This document shows, piece by piece, positions 31,447-43,787 of a DNA stretch of 64,000 nt; the stretch's first letter is position 1; each line of letters starts with the position of its first letter. The stretch is taken from contig JAQFVV010000279.1 of assembly GCA_028023455.1 (NCBI GenBank), forward strand, positions 1,178,001 to 1,242,000, given 5' to 3'. The translations under genes and the position numbers were made by a program. The stretch comes from Epiperipatus broadwayi (taxonomy: Eukaryota > Onychophora > Udeonychophora > Euonychophora > Peripatidae). The notes beneath the pieces were generated by a model. It was given only the letters and a program-made list of their open reading frames with translations. It had not been told where the DNA came from and did not search any database.

Positions 31447-33836
31447 CCTAATAAAATAAAATATATCGACTGATGCATTCGAATGATGACACATCCATTC
31501 TAACTCAATTTAATTTAATTTAAATATTCCATTTCTAAATTAATAAATAAATAACTATTACTTTGAGACTTTGATTAAATGAATATAGGTTTACAAATAA
31601 AAATGCAGACTATGCAAAGTGGTTGGTTAGTTATAAAAATTCAGCTGCAGAGATATGCAATTAAAAAAAAAAAGAAAACAATTAAAATCATAAAATAAAT
31701 TATCATCAGTAAAATAAATAACTTGGGGAAGAGAGAGAAACTGTAATAATTTCCTAATTAATAATTTAGAATAAAAATAACATTATACCCTTCATGACAA
31801 CACATTATCTGAGTTATGAGTGTTTGCACCTTTAAACAATAAGGATAACTTCTCATGTTTTTGTTAATGCTTTTTTAAAAAGATCTATTATATAAATTAT
31901 TTGACAATATGATCTGAAAATTTCTTCCTTATACCACAATTGAAATTTTTTTTTTTTTTTCACCATAACAATAATAAAAATAATATTTTTTCTTTTTTAA
32001 TATATAAAATAAGAATAATAATTTTAGGTTTTTTTTTTTTTTTTAAAAAAAAAATCCACAATATTGTGCTGTGACAACGAACAACATTTTTTTAACCTAT
32101 AAGAAACATTCACTTCACTTAAAAGCTAATGTTTCCTCATATATCATAAAAACTACTATATTATTTAAATGGGTGATAAATATGATCAATAATGAACTGA
32201 ATAATTACATAAAATTTGCAATAATACAGCCTTTTTATCCAGGATTTCAGCTAGAATAATAAAAATACAAGGGTACTTTTTGTATCCTTCCATCATCCAT
32301 GACCCACAATAAATTAACTAAAACTAATTAATTCAATAATTTAACTAAAATTTAAGTGGACTAATGTGCATTTGGGGTTAATAACTTGGAAATAAATTCA
32401 TTCTTACAATGAAATATTGTTTAGTCTGAAGTTTGCAATTCCCATAAAATAACTACAATCAAAATGAAATGTTCAGATCTGCATAAATTTGTCCATCTTG
32501 TATATTAAAATTTTTAAAGTTTGAAATGATTTAGGACTCAAGAAAAATGTTTTGCAAATATTTTGTAAACACACTTATACTTGGCATATAAAAAAATAAT
32601 TGAAAATGAATATTGAAAAAGACTACAATTTATTACCAACACAGAACAAAACAAAATACACAAAATTATTAAATAATATAATATTGATACTACAAATACA
32701 TTAAGGTGTCCTCCACCAGGGTATAAATTAAAATAATAAATTCCTATATGTTTGGAATCCAGCTAGTACACTGGAGTAATTACCTAAAACATGCAGCTTA
32801 TTTACCACTGCACAGATTTATATTTTTTGTAAACTTTCTATAAAATAAATCTCTAACCTTTAATTATATGGCTAACTAATTTTTGTATTACTGTTATGAT
32901 ATAAAATAGACAAAAGTAATAGCATATTATTTGTGTAACCTAATAAACTGAGTTCAAATAGAATTATTTTAAAATATTAAAATTGTTACTAATAAAGTTA
33001 ACCAATTTACAGTTTATAATTAGACAAATTATGACTAAGTATGAGTCATTTATCAGAATTTCCACTCACCAATTTATGTATAACTTAATGTCCACATAAA
33101 TTATGATAAATATTTTAATTATCAATATCTTAATTCAAGCTAAGAATATTTCTTAACTATTGATAACACTAAAACATTGTGTTTGAATAGTCCCTTAATA
33201 AATAAGCATTTTAAAATATGCAGTTTTATATTAATTTTACTCCATTTGTTGGCTTGTGAACTACCAGCAATGCTCAGTAGCACAATACAGTTATTGATCC
33301 CAATTACTAAAGCACTACTGATGATAAAGTGCACCGTGATGAACTAACCCCTCAAATCCATCATTTATCCTTGCCATAACTTTTAAACAGAGCACAATAA
33401 TGTACACCTTCTATGGTGGAAAGATATATTTAATTTCACATGAGGAATGCAAAAATAACAACTAATGTTTGCAGAGTAAAATATACACTAAAGCTTTTGG
33501 TGGTTTCTAGCCAATTTCTCAGGCATAAAAATGTAGTATTAAACTCTGTCTCAGCACATAAAGAAAAAAACCCACACAACAGATAAGCTTCTCTTGGGAA
33601 TAAAACACATTAATTATACTAAATATTATGTATACTCTGAATCATCATCTTCATGGGACTTGATCACATGGACTACCAAACATACCATAGCACTATATCA
33701 AAACTAATTCTCTCATGGAAAATAAAGTGTTTTGGGGAGAGCATCTCCATCCCACAAAACAAAATACATTATAAATATTAAAATATGCTAATATTAAACA
33801 TATACCAACTCTACACTTAGGCAAGATAGAAAACAT
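31443..33836. other. AT-rich stretch, nothing recognised
   Basis: No ORF of unusual length, array or inverted repeat. A hydrophobic 64-codon minus frame near 33140-33334 is within chance expectation. Confidence 0.45.
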
Positions 33837-33844
33837 ACTAATAA

Positions 33845-33940
33845 TAAAAAAACCTATATTCAAATGTATACTTCAATCAAAACACACTAATAATAATAAA
33901 CCTACATTCAAATGTATACTTCAATCAATATCTGAAACCA
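33845..33940. repeat. 48-bp tandem duplication
   Basis: CCTATATTCAAATGTATACT at 33853 recurs as CCTACATTCAAATGTATACT at 33901. Both are preceded by ACTAATAATAA-like sequence and followed by TCAATCAA. Confidence 0.85.
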
Positions 33941-34502
33941 ATAAATTAAAATACACATGTCTCAGCCATGGATGACTGTACATAACATACAGAAAAGTAT
34001 AACAGATTTAATTTTAATCAAGGAATATTTGAGAGCAATGTATAGATTAAAAGCTTAAATTAAATAAAATGAACATATTATTAAAGACTAATTGTTACTA
34101 AATTATTTAATTAATACAATATAAATTCTGTTGATTTTCAAAAAAAATATATTGTTATAGCATTTTTTTTTTATTAAATGGTTTCTTCTGATAAATTTAA
34201 AGTATTGTTTTACTCATTAAAAATATATAAAACATTTTTCTTTAAATACCTAGCAGGCAAAGTTCATTTTTTCCAGTTGCATGTAATAAATCAGATATAT
34301 TTCATAGGTATCACTTCATATCAAATATAAACTTAACCCAAAGTAATGATAGTAAAACCTATACTTGTCATTGCAAGATCCTTAAAATATTATGTAATAA
34401 ATATAAACTTTAACATACATTAATATTATAAAACAAATAAAATTTTACCAATTAGTTTTTTGTTTAAAAAAACAGTAAGAAAGTAAATACACATTATCTC
34501 AT

Positions 34503-34571
34503 TAGCAGAACTATTTCTCTTCTGAGCTGTCTATCCAGGGGAAGAGTTTCCATCCAGTGACATTCTTCAAA
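34503..34571 (-). other. Possible terminal exon
   Basis: On the minus strand a pyrimidine-containing TTTATTACTTTCAG acceptor is followed by T-GAT-TTG, giving DLKNVTGWKLFPWIDSSEEK and TAG. Composition is protein-like (W, P, D, S) and unlike the surrounding AT-rich noise, but 20 codons is far too short for statistical support. No upstream exon was identified and no family recognised. Confidence 0.2.
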
Positions 34572-36200
34572 TCACTGAAAGTAATAAACACATTTTTTCC
34601 CTAATGAAAAGTTTTTTTTTCTTTGGAAATTATAATAATAAACATGTAAAAAAAGTAGTGAAAATGAAGCTTAATTCCCAATTGGATTATAATGATAAAG
34701 ATCTGGATCTTAAAAAATGAATATTATAACATTGACGATAAACATACCAATTATTTGAAGAATATATGTATAGTTAGCTGGCTAAAATATTGAAGAAAAT
34801 GCACACTTTTTCCTAGAGATTAGTATTATAATAAATGCTGTTGAATTAGAGAATAAATGAAGCTACAAGATATCCATTATGCACACAATATAAAATACAA
34901 TCTAATTTTACTCTCAGGTCACTAAAAAATATAATTAAGTTGTCTTTTATAATTTTAGCACTTTACTTTTAAATAAGTTTTTTTTTTCAAAGAATGCGCA
35001 TATATTTAATTTTTACATTCATTTCATATAAGACTTTTTTAAAAAAAACACAGATATAGAATTTATTATTATTTTTTCCAAAATTGTTCTCCTTAGATGA
35101 TTATTAATAAGCCAAACATATTTCAATGTACAAAACATGCATTCATTTTTTTTTTATAAAAGCAGACAATATTTTAAAAAAAAAAAACACAGGAAAATGT
35201 CTCTAGTTTTTTTTTTTTTGTAATATTTCCTTTATTTATTTATTTTTTATATCAGAAAAATATTAATAAAGAAACATAAGTCATTAAATAATTAATTCTA
35301 ACTTCAAAAAACATTTGTTTTCCTTACTTTAGATAAAAGAAGAATTTTATTTATACTTTTGATTAATTCCTCCATTTTAGTTTTGTTTAAAAAAATCTAA
35401 CTTTTAAGACGTGATAATTAATAATGCAGAATATTTTAAATGGTATAAATAACATAAATAACAGAAAGTCTTGCCACAATTTTTACCCGAGCATTATGGA
35501 TGAAATTTCAATTATATTACAAATTTATTTTTACAAAACTAGAAAATAATAATGTTATAAAATTTTAGTTCTGTAATCTATCAAGAAAAAAAGCGACTAT
35601 ATAAAAAACAAATGAATTGAGTATTTATTGGTCATTCATTTGACCCCAGTGACCTCTACCAAAAAATCATTTGATTACAACATAAACAAAAAAAAAAAGA
35701 TTGTATAACTTATTAAAATCATGTGGTTTTTAATATTATATAAAATGTATTACAAAACAGTTTAATAAATGAACATAATAAATACATTCAAATCAACAAT
35801 AATTATCTGTGATTGCAATTACACATGAAATAATTTTCTTCAAAATAAATTCATCAGAAGTTACTTTTTTTTTTTAAAAAAAAAAAAAAACAATACTACC
35901 TTAAAAATTATTTAATTGACATTTATGTTTTTTTTTTCTTTATATAACCATTTAAAACTAAATACAGTTTATTTCATTTGTTGTAAATTATATTAACTTT
36001 CTCTTATATCAATATCTTACTTAGATTATTCTGTCATTTTAAAAACATGATATTGCATTTGGGAACATATTGTTTATTCACATAAACTATGTCCAAGTAA
36101 AAGGGATAGCACACTTTATTAACCAAATATTATTTCTTTTCTTTTATTTTTTATTTATCTAAAGAATAACATCAATTTCATGCATAAATATTGTTAAATG
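34572..36200. other. AT-rich stretch, nothing recognised
   Basis: Dominated by A/T homopolymer pairs such as T-run/A-run junctions at about 35030, 35160 and 35870. No gene or repeat array seen. Confidence 0.45.
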
Positions 36201-36201
36201 A

Positions 36202-36226
36202 AACCAAGTGCCAAAAGCACTTGGTT
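36202..36226. other. Perfect 10-bp hairpin
   Basis: AACCAAGTGC, loop CAAAA, then GCACTTGGTT. A lone GC-containing perfect stem in AT-rich DNA; no adjoining gene gives it a role. Confidence 0.7.
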
Positions 36227-36561
36227 GTAATATTAGGGATTTCTGTTAAAAGTTAAAACATCAATTTTATGTATATATCATATTAAATATGTGAACATTC
36301 CAATACATGTGTTTATAAGTGAATAAAAATATGAAATGTTCTTTTAAGTGTAAATTGTTTGATATATTTGCCTATTTATACAAAATTATTTTGTAAATGA
36401 ACTTTGCTTCATATCTATAATTTTACTTCAAATCATTTTCACATTTATAGAGTGTTTACTGGTTGTATTACTAGATATTTTAGCTGTTAATTAATAAGTA
36501 CACTTTTTCATGTAAATATCATACTTAGCATGTGCAATTAATTATCTATGTGTAATAAAGA

Positions 36562-37429
36562 CAAGGTGACTCCATATCTCCAAAACTCTTTACAGCAGTG
36601 CTGCAAGAAGTATTTTGTGGATTAAAATGGGAAACTAAAGAAGTGAAAGTAAATGGAGAGTATTTAAGTCATTTAGATTTCGCAGATGATGTAGTTGTTT
36701 TTTGCAAATAATGCTTCAGAGCTGCAGGAAATGTTGCAGGAGTTAGCAGATGAAAGTAGAAAAGTAGGACTAAAGATAAATGTTAAAAAGACTAAAATAA
36801 TGTTTAATCGATTTGCTCAAAGTATGAAAATAAAGATTGATTATGAAGAATTAGAAGAAGTTAACAGTTACAAATACCTTGGTCAGATTATTAATACAGA
36901 TGGAAACATAATTGAGGAAATTAATCATAGAATTAAACTTGGCTGGAGTGCTTTTGGTAGAAATAACTTGATACTAAAAGGAAATATGCCTATGTGTTTG
37001 AAAAGGATGGTTTTTAACAAATGTGTTTTACCAGTTCTTACTTATGGATCTGAGACTTGGACACTTAATAGAAGAGCAATACAGAGACTTCAGACCACTC
37101 AAAGGAGTATGGAGAGATTTATGTTGGGAGTAACACAAAGAGATCGAAAATGCAATGTATGGGTAAGACAACAAACAGGTGTTACTGACCTTATTGAAAA
37201 AATTAAAAGATTGAAATGGAGTTGGGGTGGACATATTGCTAGAAGAGATGATAATAGATGGACAATTGAAATTTTAAACTGGATTCCAAGAGATTGTAAA
37301 AGACCCAGAAAGAGGCCACATGTGAGATGGATGGATGAAATAAGAAAATGTGCAGTGGTGTTGTGGAGAAGAGAAGCTAAAGATTGGAGAAGATGGATTA
37401 AACTTGGAGATACCTCTATCCTGCAGTGA
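36562..37429 (+). pseudogene. RTE-like reverse transcriptase C-terminal half
   Basis: The first frame covers QGDSISPKLFTAVLQEVF and the active site LDFADDVVVF with both catalytic aspartates intact. One extra T in a T-run near 36698 shifts the frame. The remaining 244 codons (NNASELQEMLQELADESRK to SILQ-stop) are fully open: KINVKKTKIMFN, YLGQIINTDGN, LPVLTYGSETWTL, then the C-terminal domain with GHIARRDDNRW and RPHVRWMDEIRKC typical of RTE-like elements. The open downstream frame indicates a fairly young insertion. The product would copy element RNA at the target site, but the truncated copy lacks endonuclease and cannot act alone. Confidence 0.88.
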
Positions 37430-37460
37430 ATTGATAATGGTTGTTGTTGATGATGATGAA
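36562..37460 (+). mobile_element. RTE-like LINE copy 1, 5'-truncated
   Basis: The element begins abruptly within the RT at CAAGGTGACTCCATATCTCC and runs to its 3' end, ATTGATAATGG followed by short TTG and TGA repeats. It is highly similar to the minus-strand copy at 59391-61987, which gives the boundary of the truncation. RTE-type LINEs typically end in a short microsatellite-like tail, as seen here. No target-site duplication was found. Confidence 0.87.
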
Positions 37461-37990
37461 TAAAACAGAAACTGATTTTTTTGTTTAAAATTGGTTGACA
37501 TTTTTTTTTTCTTTTTATTTCAAAAAAACAAAGTAAAAGAGGTCATTATTCAAAAGAAGCTTATAGTTGCAAGCAGAAAACTGTGAGCATTGCTTAAAAC
37601 ATAATAGCATTCCATCCTCCCAATTTCATATTTAAAAAACTAACTAAATTATTTAAAATATAAATGTATCCTAACACTTTCATGGAGATTTTTTAAAAAT
37701 GTGTAACATTTTTAATGAAATATATTGAACTGAACTTTATTAAATCTCAATTTTAAAATGTTATTAAAATGTTTTTAAATTGAAAAATATCTATACAATC
37801 CTTCTACGAATATTATTTAAACAAATGACCATTTTAAGAAGAATTTTTAAATTTGAAATTAAAAAAAATATTCACTATTATTCCATTCTCTGTTCTGTAT
37901 CTAAAAATTATTTAGTCTATTGAATGACTAATAAGAATTATTAAAATATCTATAATGTTTATTTTTTATGTTTAATAATTAATATATATA
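37461..37990. other. AT-rich stretch, nothing recognised
   Basis: No gene, array or strong inverted repeat seen. Confidence 0.45.
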
Positions 37991-37991
37991 T

Positions 37992-38095
37992 TGTAATGGA
38001 ACGTATATGAGGCAGCCCACGATTGGGCAAGCCAAATGTAATGGAAACTATATGGTAGCTTACGATTGGACAAGCCAAATATAATGGAATGTCTA
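37992..38095. repeat. 43-45-bp tandem repeat, about 2.3 copies
   Basis: TGTAATGGAACGTATATGAG...ACGATTGGGCAAGCCAAA at 37992 recurs as TGTAATGGAAACTATATGGT...ACGATTGGACAAGCCAAA at 38037, and a third start TATAATGGAATG lies at 38080. GC-richer than its surroundings. Confidence 0.85.
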
Positions 38096-39250
38096 TTAGG
38101 TATTCTATTAAAATTAAAGAATGAAGAAAAACAAAATTATTCCAGTTATATTTAAATAAATTGTTTAAATGCCCTTCCAGCTAGCTATACATAAAACAAA
38201 TCTAAAATCATGTAAAGCAATGAGACCTATCTTTATAATTTATTTTTAAGGTTGATGTGACTAACTAATCAAATATATATATCAGAAACAATAGGACTTT
38301 TACTAAATTCAAATATACACATCTAATTATGTAAATTTATGTACCTCTAAATATGTGAATGAATAATAATATGTGTAAGTGACCTACAAACCAAATAATA
38401 AATGAAATATGAAATTATCTTTTATTAAATTGTAAATTCAATTAATTTAATAATAACTTTGGCATTAAAAGAAAATAAGAATAATATAGTATCGCTTTTT
38501 TAAATAATTACAAAGGCATTATTTATAAAAACAAATAGTACATCCTTTATTTTATGTTATAGTTCAACTTTAAATAATATTGATGTTTTAAATATAAATA
38601 CAAAGAATAACTATATGTATATACTTGTAATAAGTATATATAGATTAAATATATAAAGACATATTTTTGCCTAACCATTATAATATAAATATAACAATTC
38701 ATATATAACTTCAACCTATAAATTACATTTTAAGATTTTTAAATTATTTAAGATAATTGTCTGAACATCTGTTATACGTCTAATATTATTATAAAACAAG
38801 ATGCTTAAATTGACCACTTATAAAACGTTGTATTTTATAATAAAAAAAAAATAAAAGTAAATAAAAAAAAATATATCAATCTCAAAAATATATTTATATA
38901 TTACTCATACATATATAAAATTATTAAATACCTTTTAAAGTTCATTTAGCTAATTTTCCTTTCCAAAAAGTTAATTTATTCCATGAGTTCTTTTATCCGT
39001 TTACTTTTGATTATTAGAATGCATTCTATTGAAAGGCGAAGAAATTATTATATTAAAGAAAATTGTTAATCCTTAGATATATGCATATTTTATCCGTTTT
39101 AAAATTTCCTTCCTTTTTAAAAAATAAATAAACCAATTAAAATGTTAAATCCAGCATGTTAATTCCAATTACTTCCAAATTATGATTAAATTGATGATTA
39201 TACATTTAAGATAGCTATATCTAGTTTCAACTCCAGACGCAACAAAATTT
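38096..39250. other. AT-rich stretch, nothing recognised
   Basis: No gene or ordered repeat visible. Confidence 0.45.
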
Positions 39251-39256
39251 ATACAT

Positions 39257-39331
39257 TGAATTTTTTTAGTTGTTCCATTGAAAATTGCCTTGGAATAAAT
39301 GAATGTGATGACGCAGCTCCTAGCTGCAATA
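39257..39331 (-). other. Possible terminal exon
   Basis: Minus-strand ATATATTGCAG is followed by CTA-GGA-GCT-GCG..., giving LGAASSHSFIPRQF and SMEQLKKFNV, then TAA. A CTAAG branch-like motif precedes the acceptor. The frame is also open upstream for some 35 codons. Protein-like composition in a locally GC-richer patch is the only support; no family recognised. Confidence 0.2.
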
Positions 39332-39942
39332 TATTTTTTCTTAGCAAGCCATAATTTATGTATTTACCATAAGATGTATATGTTATTTCAGTATTTTGAA
39401 GAATAGTAAATTTTATAGAACTAAAGTACAACAAAATCTTTATTTTTCAGTTGTTTGTTCTATATCTATTTCAATAAAAATATATATAATAATAATGGCT
39501 TCCTTATTGTTGTTGCTGTTGTTCCATGCGCCAGCAGATGCTATTTTAAAACTCATGTTATATATGTTCTCTTTTTAAAACAATTAACATTAAAATAAAA
39601 ATAAAATATCAAGTATATATATATAATATTAAATTGAAAATTTGACATCTTTAAAAATATACATAAATAATTATTTATTGCATTTAATAATCATTATAAA
39701 TAAAATAATTTTTTTATAATCAATAATTTATATGTCCTTATTTATTTCAATAATTAAATGTTTATAACGATGTACTATCAATATATATAAATAAAATAAT
39801 AACTTCAAATAATAATTATATTTAATAAACATAAAAGAAAAATGTAAATATTTCATATGTAAACATCAACTTAAAGAGATTTTTTTTTAATAACAAATGA
39901 CAATTTAAAAAAAATATAATATCGACTTATCGATATTTACAA

Positions 39943-39960
39943 TATATATATATATATATA
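39943..39960. repeat. (AT)n tract bordering the inverted array
   Basis: About nine TA units directly abutting the first 408-bp unit. Confidence 0.9.
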
Positions 39961-40878
39961 TGATAAACAAAAATGCAAGTTAAAAAACTTGCTAACGCTT
40001 GTATTTATGTCCACAGATGGCGTCCTACCAAAAACACCTATCAAGCGTATTTTCGTTTACATAAACGTCAGAGTAGTTAGTATTCACTATCTCTAACTAT
40101 AATTCCACTTTCAGATCATGATTTCAAGCTATTTGCTATCGTCAGTGAAAGACAGGAATAAAGAAACTAGATCTAAATACAAACTCTGAGCGTTTATGAA
40201 ACAATTTCTATTCAGCTTGCAAGCGTGAATTTTTTAGACACGTAATGTCTTCAAACTCAGCATAGCAAACCAGATAGCTATATGGGTCTGATCTCAGTTC
40301 AGCATCACCACATAGTAGAAGCCTCTGCAATCTATATCATTGCAAGAAAGACCTCAAAGGTACATTTATGATAAACAAAAATGCAAGTTAAAAAACTTGC
40401 TAACGCTTGTATTTATGTCCACAGATGGCGTCCTACCAAAAACACCTATCAAGCGTATTTTCGTTTACATAAACGTCAGAGTAGTTAGTATTCACTATCT
40501 CTAACTATAATTCCACTTTCAGATCATGATTTCAAGCTATTTGCTATCGTCAGTGAAAGACAGGAATAAAGAAACTAGATCTAAATACAAACTCTGAGCG
40601 TTTATGAAACAATTTCTATTCAGCTTGCAAGCGTGAATTTTTTAGACACGTAATGTCTTCAAACTCAGCATAGCAAACCAGATAGCTATATGGGTCTGAT
40701 CTCAGTTCAGCATCACCACATAGTAGAAGCCTCTGCAATCTATATCATTGCAAGAAAGACCTCAAAGGTACATTTATGATAAACAAAAATGCAAGTTAAA
40801 AAACTTGCTAACGCTTGTATTTATGTCCACAGATGGCGTCCTACCAAAAACACCTATCAAGCGTATTTTCGTTTACAT
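39961..40878 (+). repeat. 408-bp satellite, direct-orientation block
   Basis: The units start TGATAAACAAAAATGCAAG at 39961, 40369 and 40777. The first two are full length (period exactly 408) and the third stops after 102 bases at CGTTTACAT. Each unit holds an 18-bp hairpin GCAAGTT-AAAA-AACTTGC near its start and a palindrome CGTTTA-CA-TAAACG at unit positions 94-107. The unit is GC-richer than its surroundings and has stop codons in all frames examined, so it looks non-coding. The full copies appear identical by eye. Confidence 0.93.
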
Positions 40879-42341
40879 TACGTGTCTAAAAAATTCACGC
40901 TTGCAAGCTGAATAGAAATTGTTTCATAAACGCTCAGAGTTTGTATTTAGATCTAGTTTCTTTATTCCTGTCTTTCACTGACGATAGCAAATAGCTTGAA
41001 ATCATGATCTGAAAGTGGAATTATAGTTAGAGATAGTGAATACTAACTACTCTGACGTTTATGTAAACGAAAATACGCTTGATAGGTGTTTTTGGTAGGA
41101 CGCCATCTGTGGACATAAATACAAGCGTTAGCAAGTTTTTTAACTTGCATTTTTGTTTATCATAAATGTACCTTTGAGGTCTTTCTTGCAATGATATAGA
41201 TTGCAGAGGCTTCTACTATGTGGTGATGCTGAACTGAGATCAGACCCATATAGCTATCTGGTTTGCTATGCTGAGTTTGAAGACATTACGTGTCTAAAAA
41301 AATTCACGCTTGCAAGCTGAATAGAAATTGTTTCATAAACGCTCAGAGTTTGTATTTAGATCTAGTTTCTTTATTCCTGTGTTTCACTGACGATAGCAAA
41401 TAGCTTGAAATCATGATCTGAAAGTGGAATTATAGTTAGAGATAGTGAATACTAACTACTCTGACGTTTATGTAAACGAAAATACGCTTGATAGGTGTTT
41501 TTGGTAGGACGCCATCTGTGGACATAAATACAAGCGTTAGCAAGTTTTTTAACTTGCATTTTTGTTTATCATAAATGTACCTTTGAGGTCTTTCTTGCAA
41601 TGATATAGATTACAGAGGCTTCTACTATGTGGTGATGCTGAACTGAGATCAGACCCATATAGCTATCTGGTTTGCTATGCTGAGTTTGAAGACATTACGT
41701 GTCTAAAAAATTCACGCTTGCAAGCTGAATAGAAATTGTTTCATAAACGCTCAGAGTTTGTATTTAGATCTAGTTTCTTTATTCCTGTCTTTCACTGACG
41801 ATAGCAAATAGCTTGAAATCATGATCTGAAAGTGGAATTATAGTTAGAGATAGTGAATACTAACTACTCTGACGTTTATGTAAACGAAAATACGCTTGAT
41901 AGGTGTTTTTGGTAGGACGCCATCTGTGGACATAAATACAAGCGTTAGCAAGTTTTTTAACTTGCATTTTTGTTTATCATAAATGTACCTTTGAGGTCTT
42001 TCTTGCAATGATATAGATTGTAGAGGCTTCTACTATGTGGTGATGCTGAACTGAGATCAGACCCATATAGCTATCTGGTTTGCTATGCTGAGTTTGAAGA
42101 CATTACGTGTCTAAAAAATTCACGCTTGCAAGCTGAATAGAAATTGTTTCATAAACGCTCAGAGTTTGTATTTAGATCTAGTTTCTTTATTCCTGTCTTT
42201 CACTGACGATAGCAAATAGCTTGAAATCATGATCTGAAAGTGGAATTATAGTTAGAGATAGTGAATACTAACTACTCTGACGTTTATGTAAACGAAAATA
42301 CGCTTGATAGGTGTTTTTGGTAGGACGCCATCTGTGGACAT
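40875..42341 (-). repeat. 408-bp satellite, inverted-orientation block
   Basis: The same unit in reverse complement begins at unit position 288 (ACATTACGTGTC at 40875) and recurs at 41283, 41692 and 42100. The last copy ends at unit position about 47 (GGACATA) where (AT)n starts. One period is 409 because of one extra A in a run near 41300. Copies differ by rare single bases: CTGTGTTTC near 41380, GATTACAGAGG near 41610, GATTGTAGAGG near 42020. Positions 41061-41979 are complementary to the whole direct block. Confidence 0.93.
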
Positions 42342-42360
42342 ATATATATATATATATATA
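42342..42360. repeat. (AT)n tract closing the inverted array
   Basis: About nine TA units, mirroring the tract on the left of the array. Confidence 0.85.
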
Positions 42361-42903
42361 CTTGCATTCTATTTAACAAAATAATTTTGATGAAATATCA
42401 AATCCTACTCTGCTGCCATAAACATGTTTTAATCATTTACAGGTTAGATATTCACTTTTAAATTATATTCATTACTTATTGGAGAAGTAATTATAATGTG
42501 TGTCAATGTAAGCAGTTATTTATTTTGTAAATTATTAATGTATGCTAATTTGGTTTCTTTAACAGTGCTAGTATTTTTTATTTTGATTTAGTAATTTATT
42601 TTGATAACACTTTTAACATTATATTTTAAAAGATAAATACTTTACTATTAATTAAATTATTTATTATGCTAAGATAATGAGGTATTTCCTAATTATTAAC
42701 ATTTTCATCATTTGTTTTTGAGTGTAATTTGACTTTTTGTTTGTGATCACATGATTGCACGATTTTTTTCGTCATTTCCTAATTATTACAATTTGCAAAA
42801 TATTGTTTTTTTTTTTTTTTGATATGCTATAAATTAAAAGTAAAATACTTCTGTACTCTTTAATTATTACACTAGTTTTTTGTTATTTTTTAATACTAAT
42901 ACT
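42361..42903. other. AT-rich stretch, nothing recognised
   Basis: No gene or structured repeat seen between the inverted array and the palindrome. Confidence 0.45.
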
Positions 42904-43065
42904 TAATATTTAAACAGCATTAAACTGTTGCACATGCATTTTGCAGATTTTAACTATAAATGACTGAATACACTTCAAACATGTGTTTGAAGTGTTAGTA
43001 TTCAGTCATTTATAGTTAAAATCTGCAAAGCGCATGTGCAACAGTTTAATGTTGTTTAAATATTA
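42904..43065. repeat. 162-bp near-perfect palindrome
   Basis: The arms TAATATTTAAACA...CACTTCAAAC and GTTTGAAGTG...TGTTTAAATATTA are complementary over about 79 bases each around the loop ATGT (42981-42984), with only a few mismatches and a 3-base offset near TTAGTATTC. TA dinucleotides at both tips fit a TA-targeted foldback MITE. A long-hairpin RNA source is another possibility. Confidence 0.75.
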
Positions 43066-43509
43066 CAGTTTATAAACATTGCACTATATAAAATAATTGA
43101 ATTATTAATACTTAATAAATATTATTTTTTGATATTTGATTTTTTTTTGGTCACATGATTCACTAATGATTTTTTTTTAATGATTTTTTAATTAGTAATA
43201 TTTTTTATATTAGATTTTGAGAGTTTTTTGTATATTTTGGTCAAATGATTATGCTTGTTTTTATGAGGGTTGTGGGGTCTTCTAATGAAAATTGTATTTT
43301 AACTATATTGGATAACATAATGAAAATATTTTGTATCGATAACAAAACATTATCTAACATTCTTTATCAATTTATTAATCAGTATCTCAAAATTAATATT
43401 TTAAACAGGCTAATATAGTTGCAAATTAATTAGTAAATGGAAACACTATTATACAAATAATGATAAATCCTCAGCTAAGTGTATTGATATTCTACAATTA
43501 GTCTGGACA
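43066..43509. other. AT-rich stretch, nothing recognised
   Basis: No coding signal or ordered repeat. Confidence 0.4.

Positions 43510-43787
<278 letters not shown>

Noticed and set aside
37028-37501. Minus-strand open frames at 37028-37234 and 37274-37501
   Set aside because: Antisense shadows of the RTE-like reverse transcriptase; the plus frames at 59573-59767 and 60753-60956 are the equivalent shadows of copy 2.
39396-39578. Plus-strand open frame with a signal-peptide-like MASLLLLLLFHAPADA
   Set aside because: The leucine run comes from a short TTG/CTG repeat and the product ends after some 20 more codons; no support as a secreted peptide gene.
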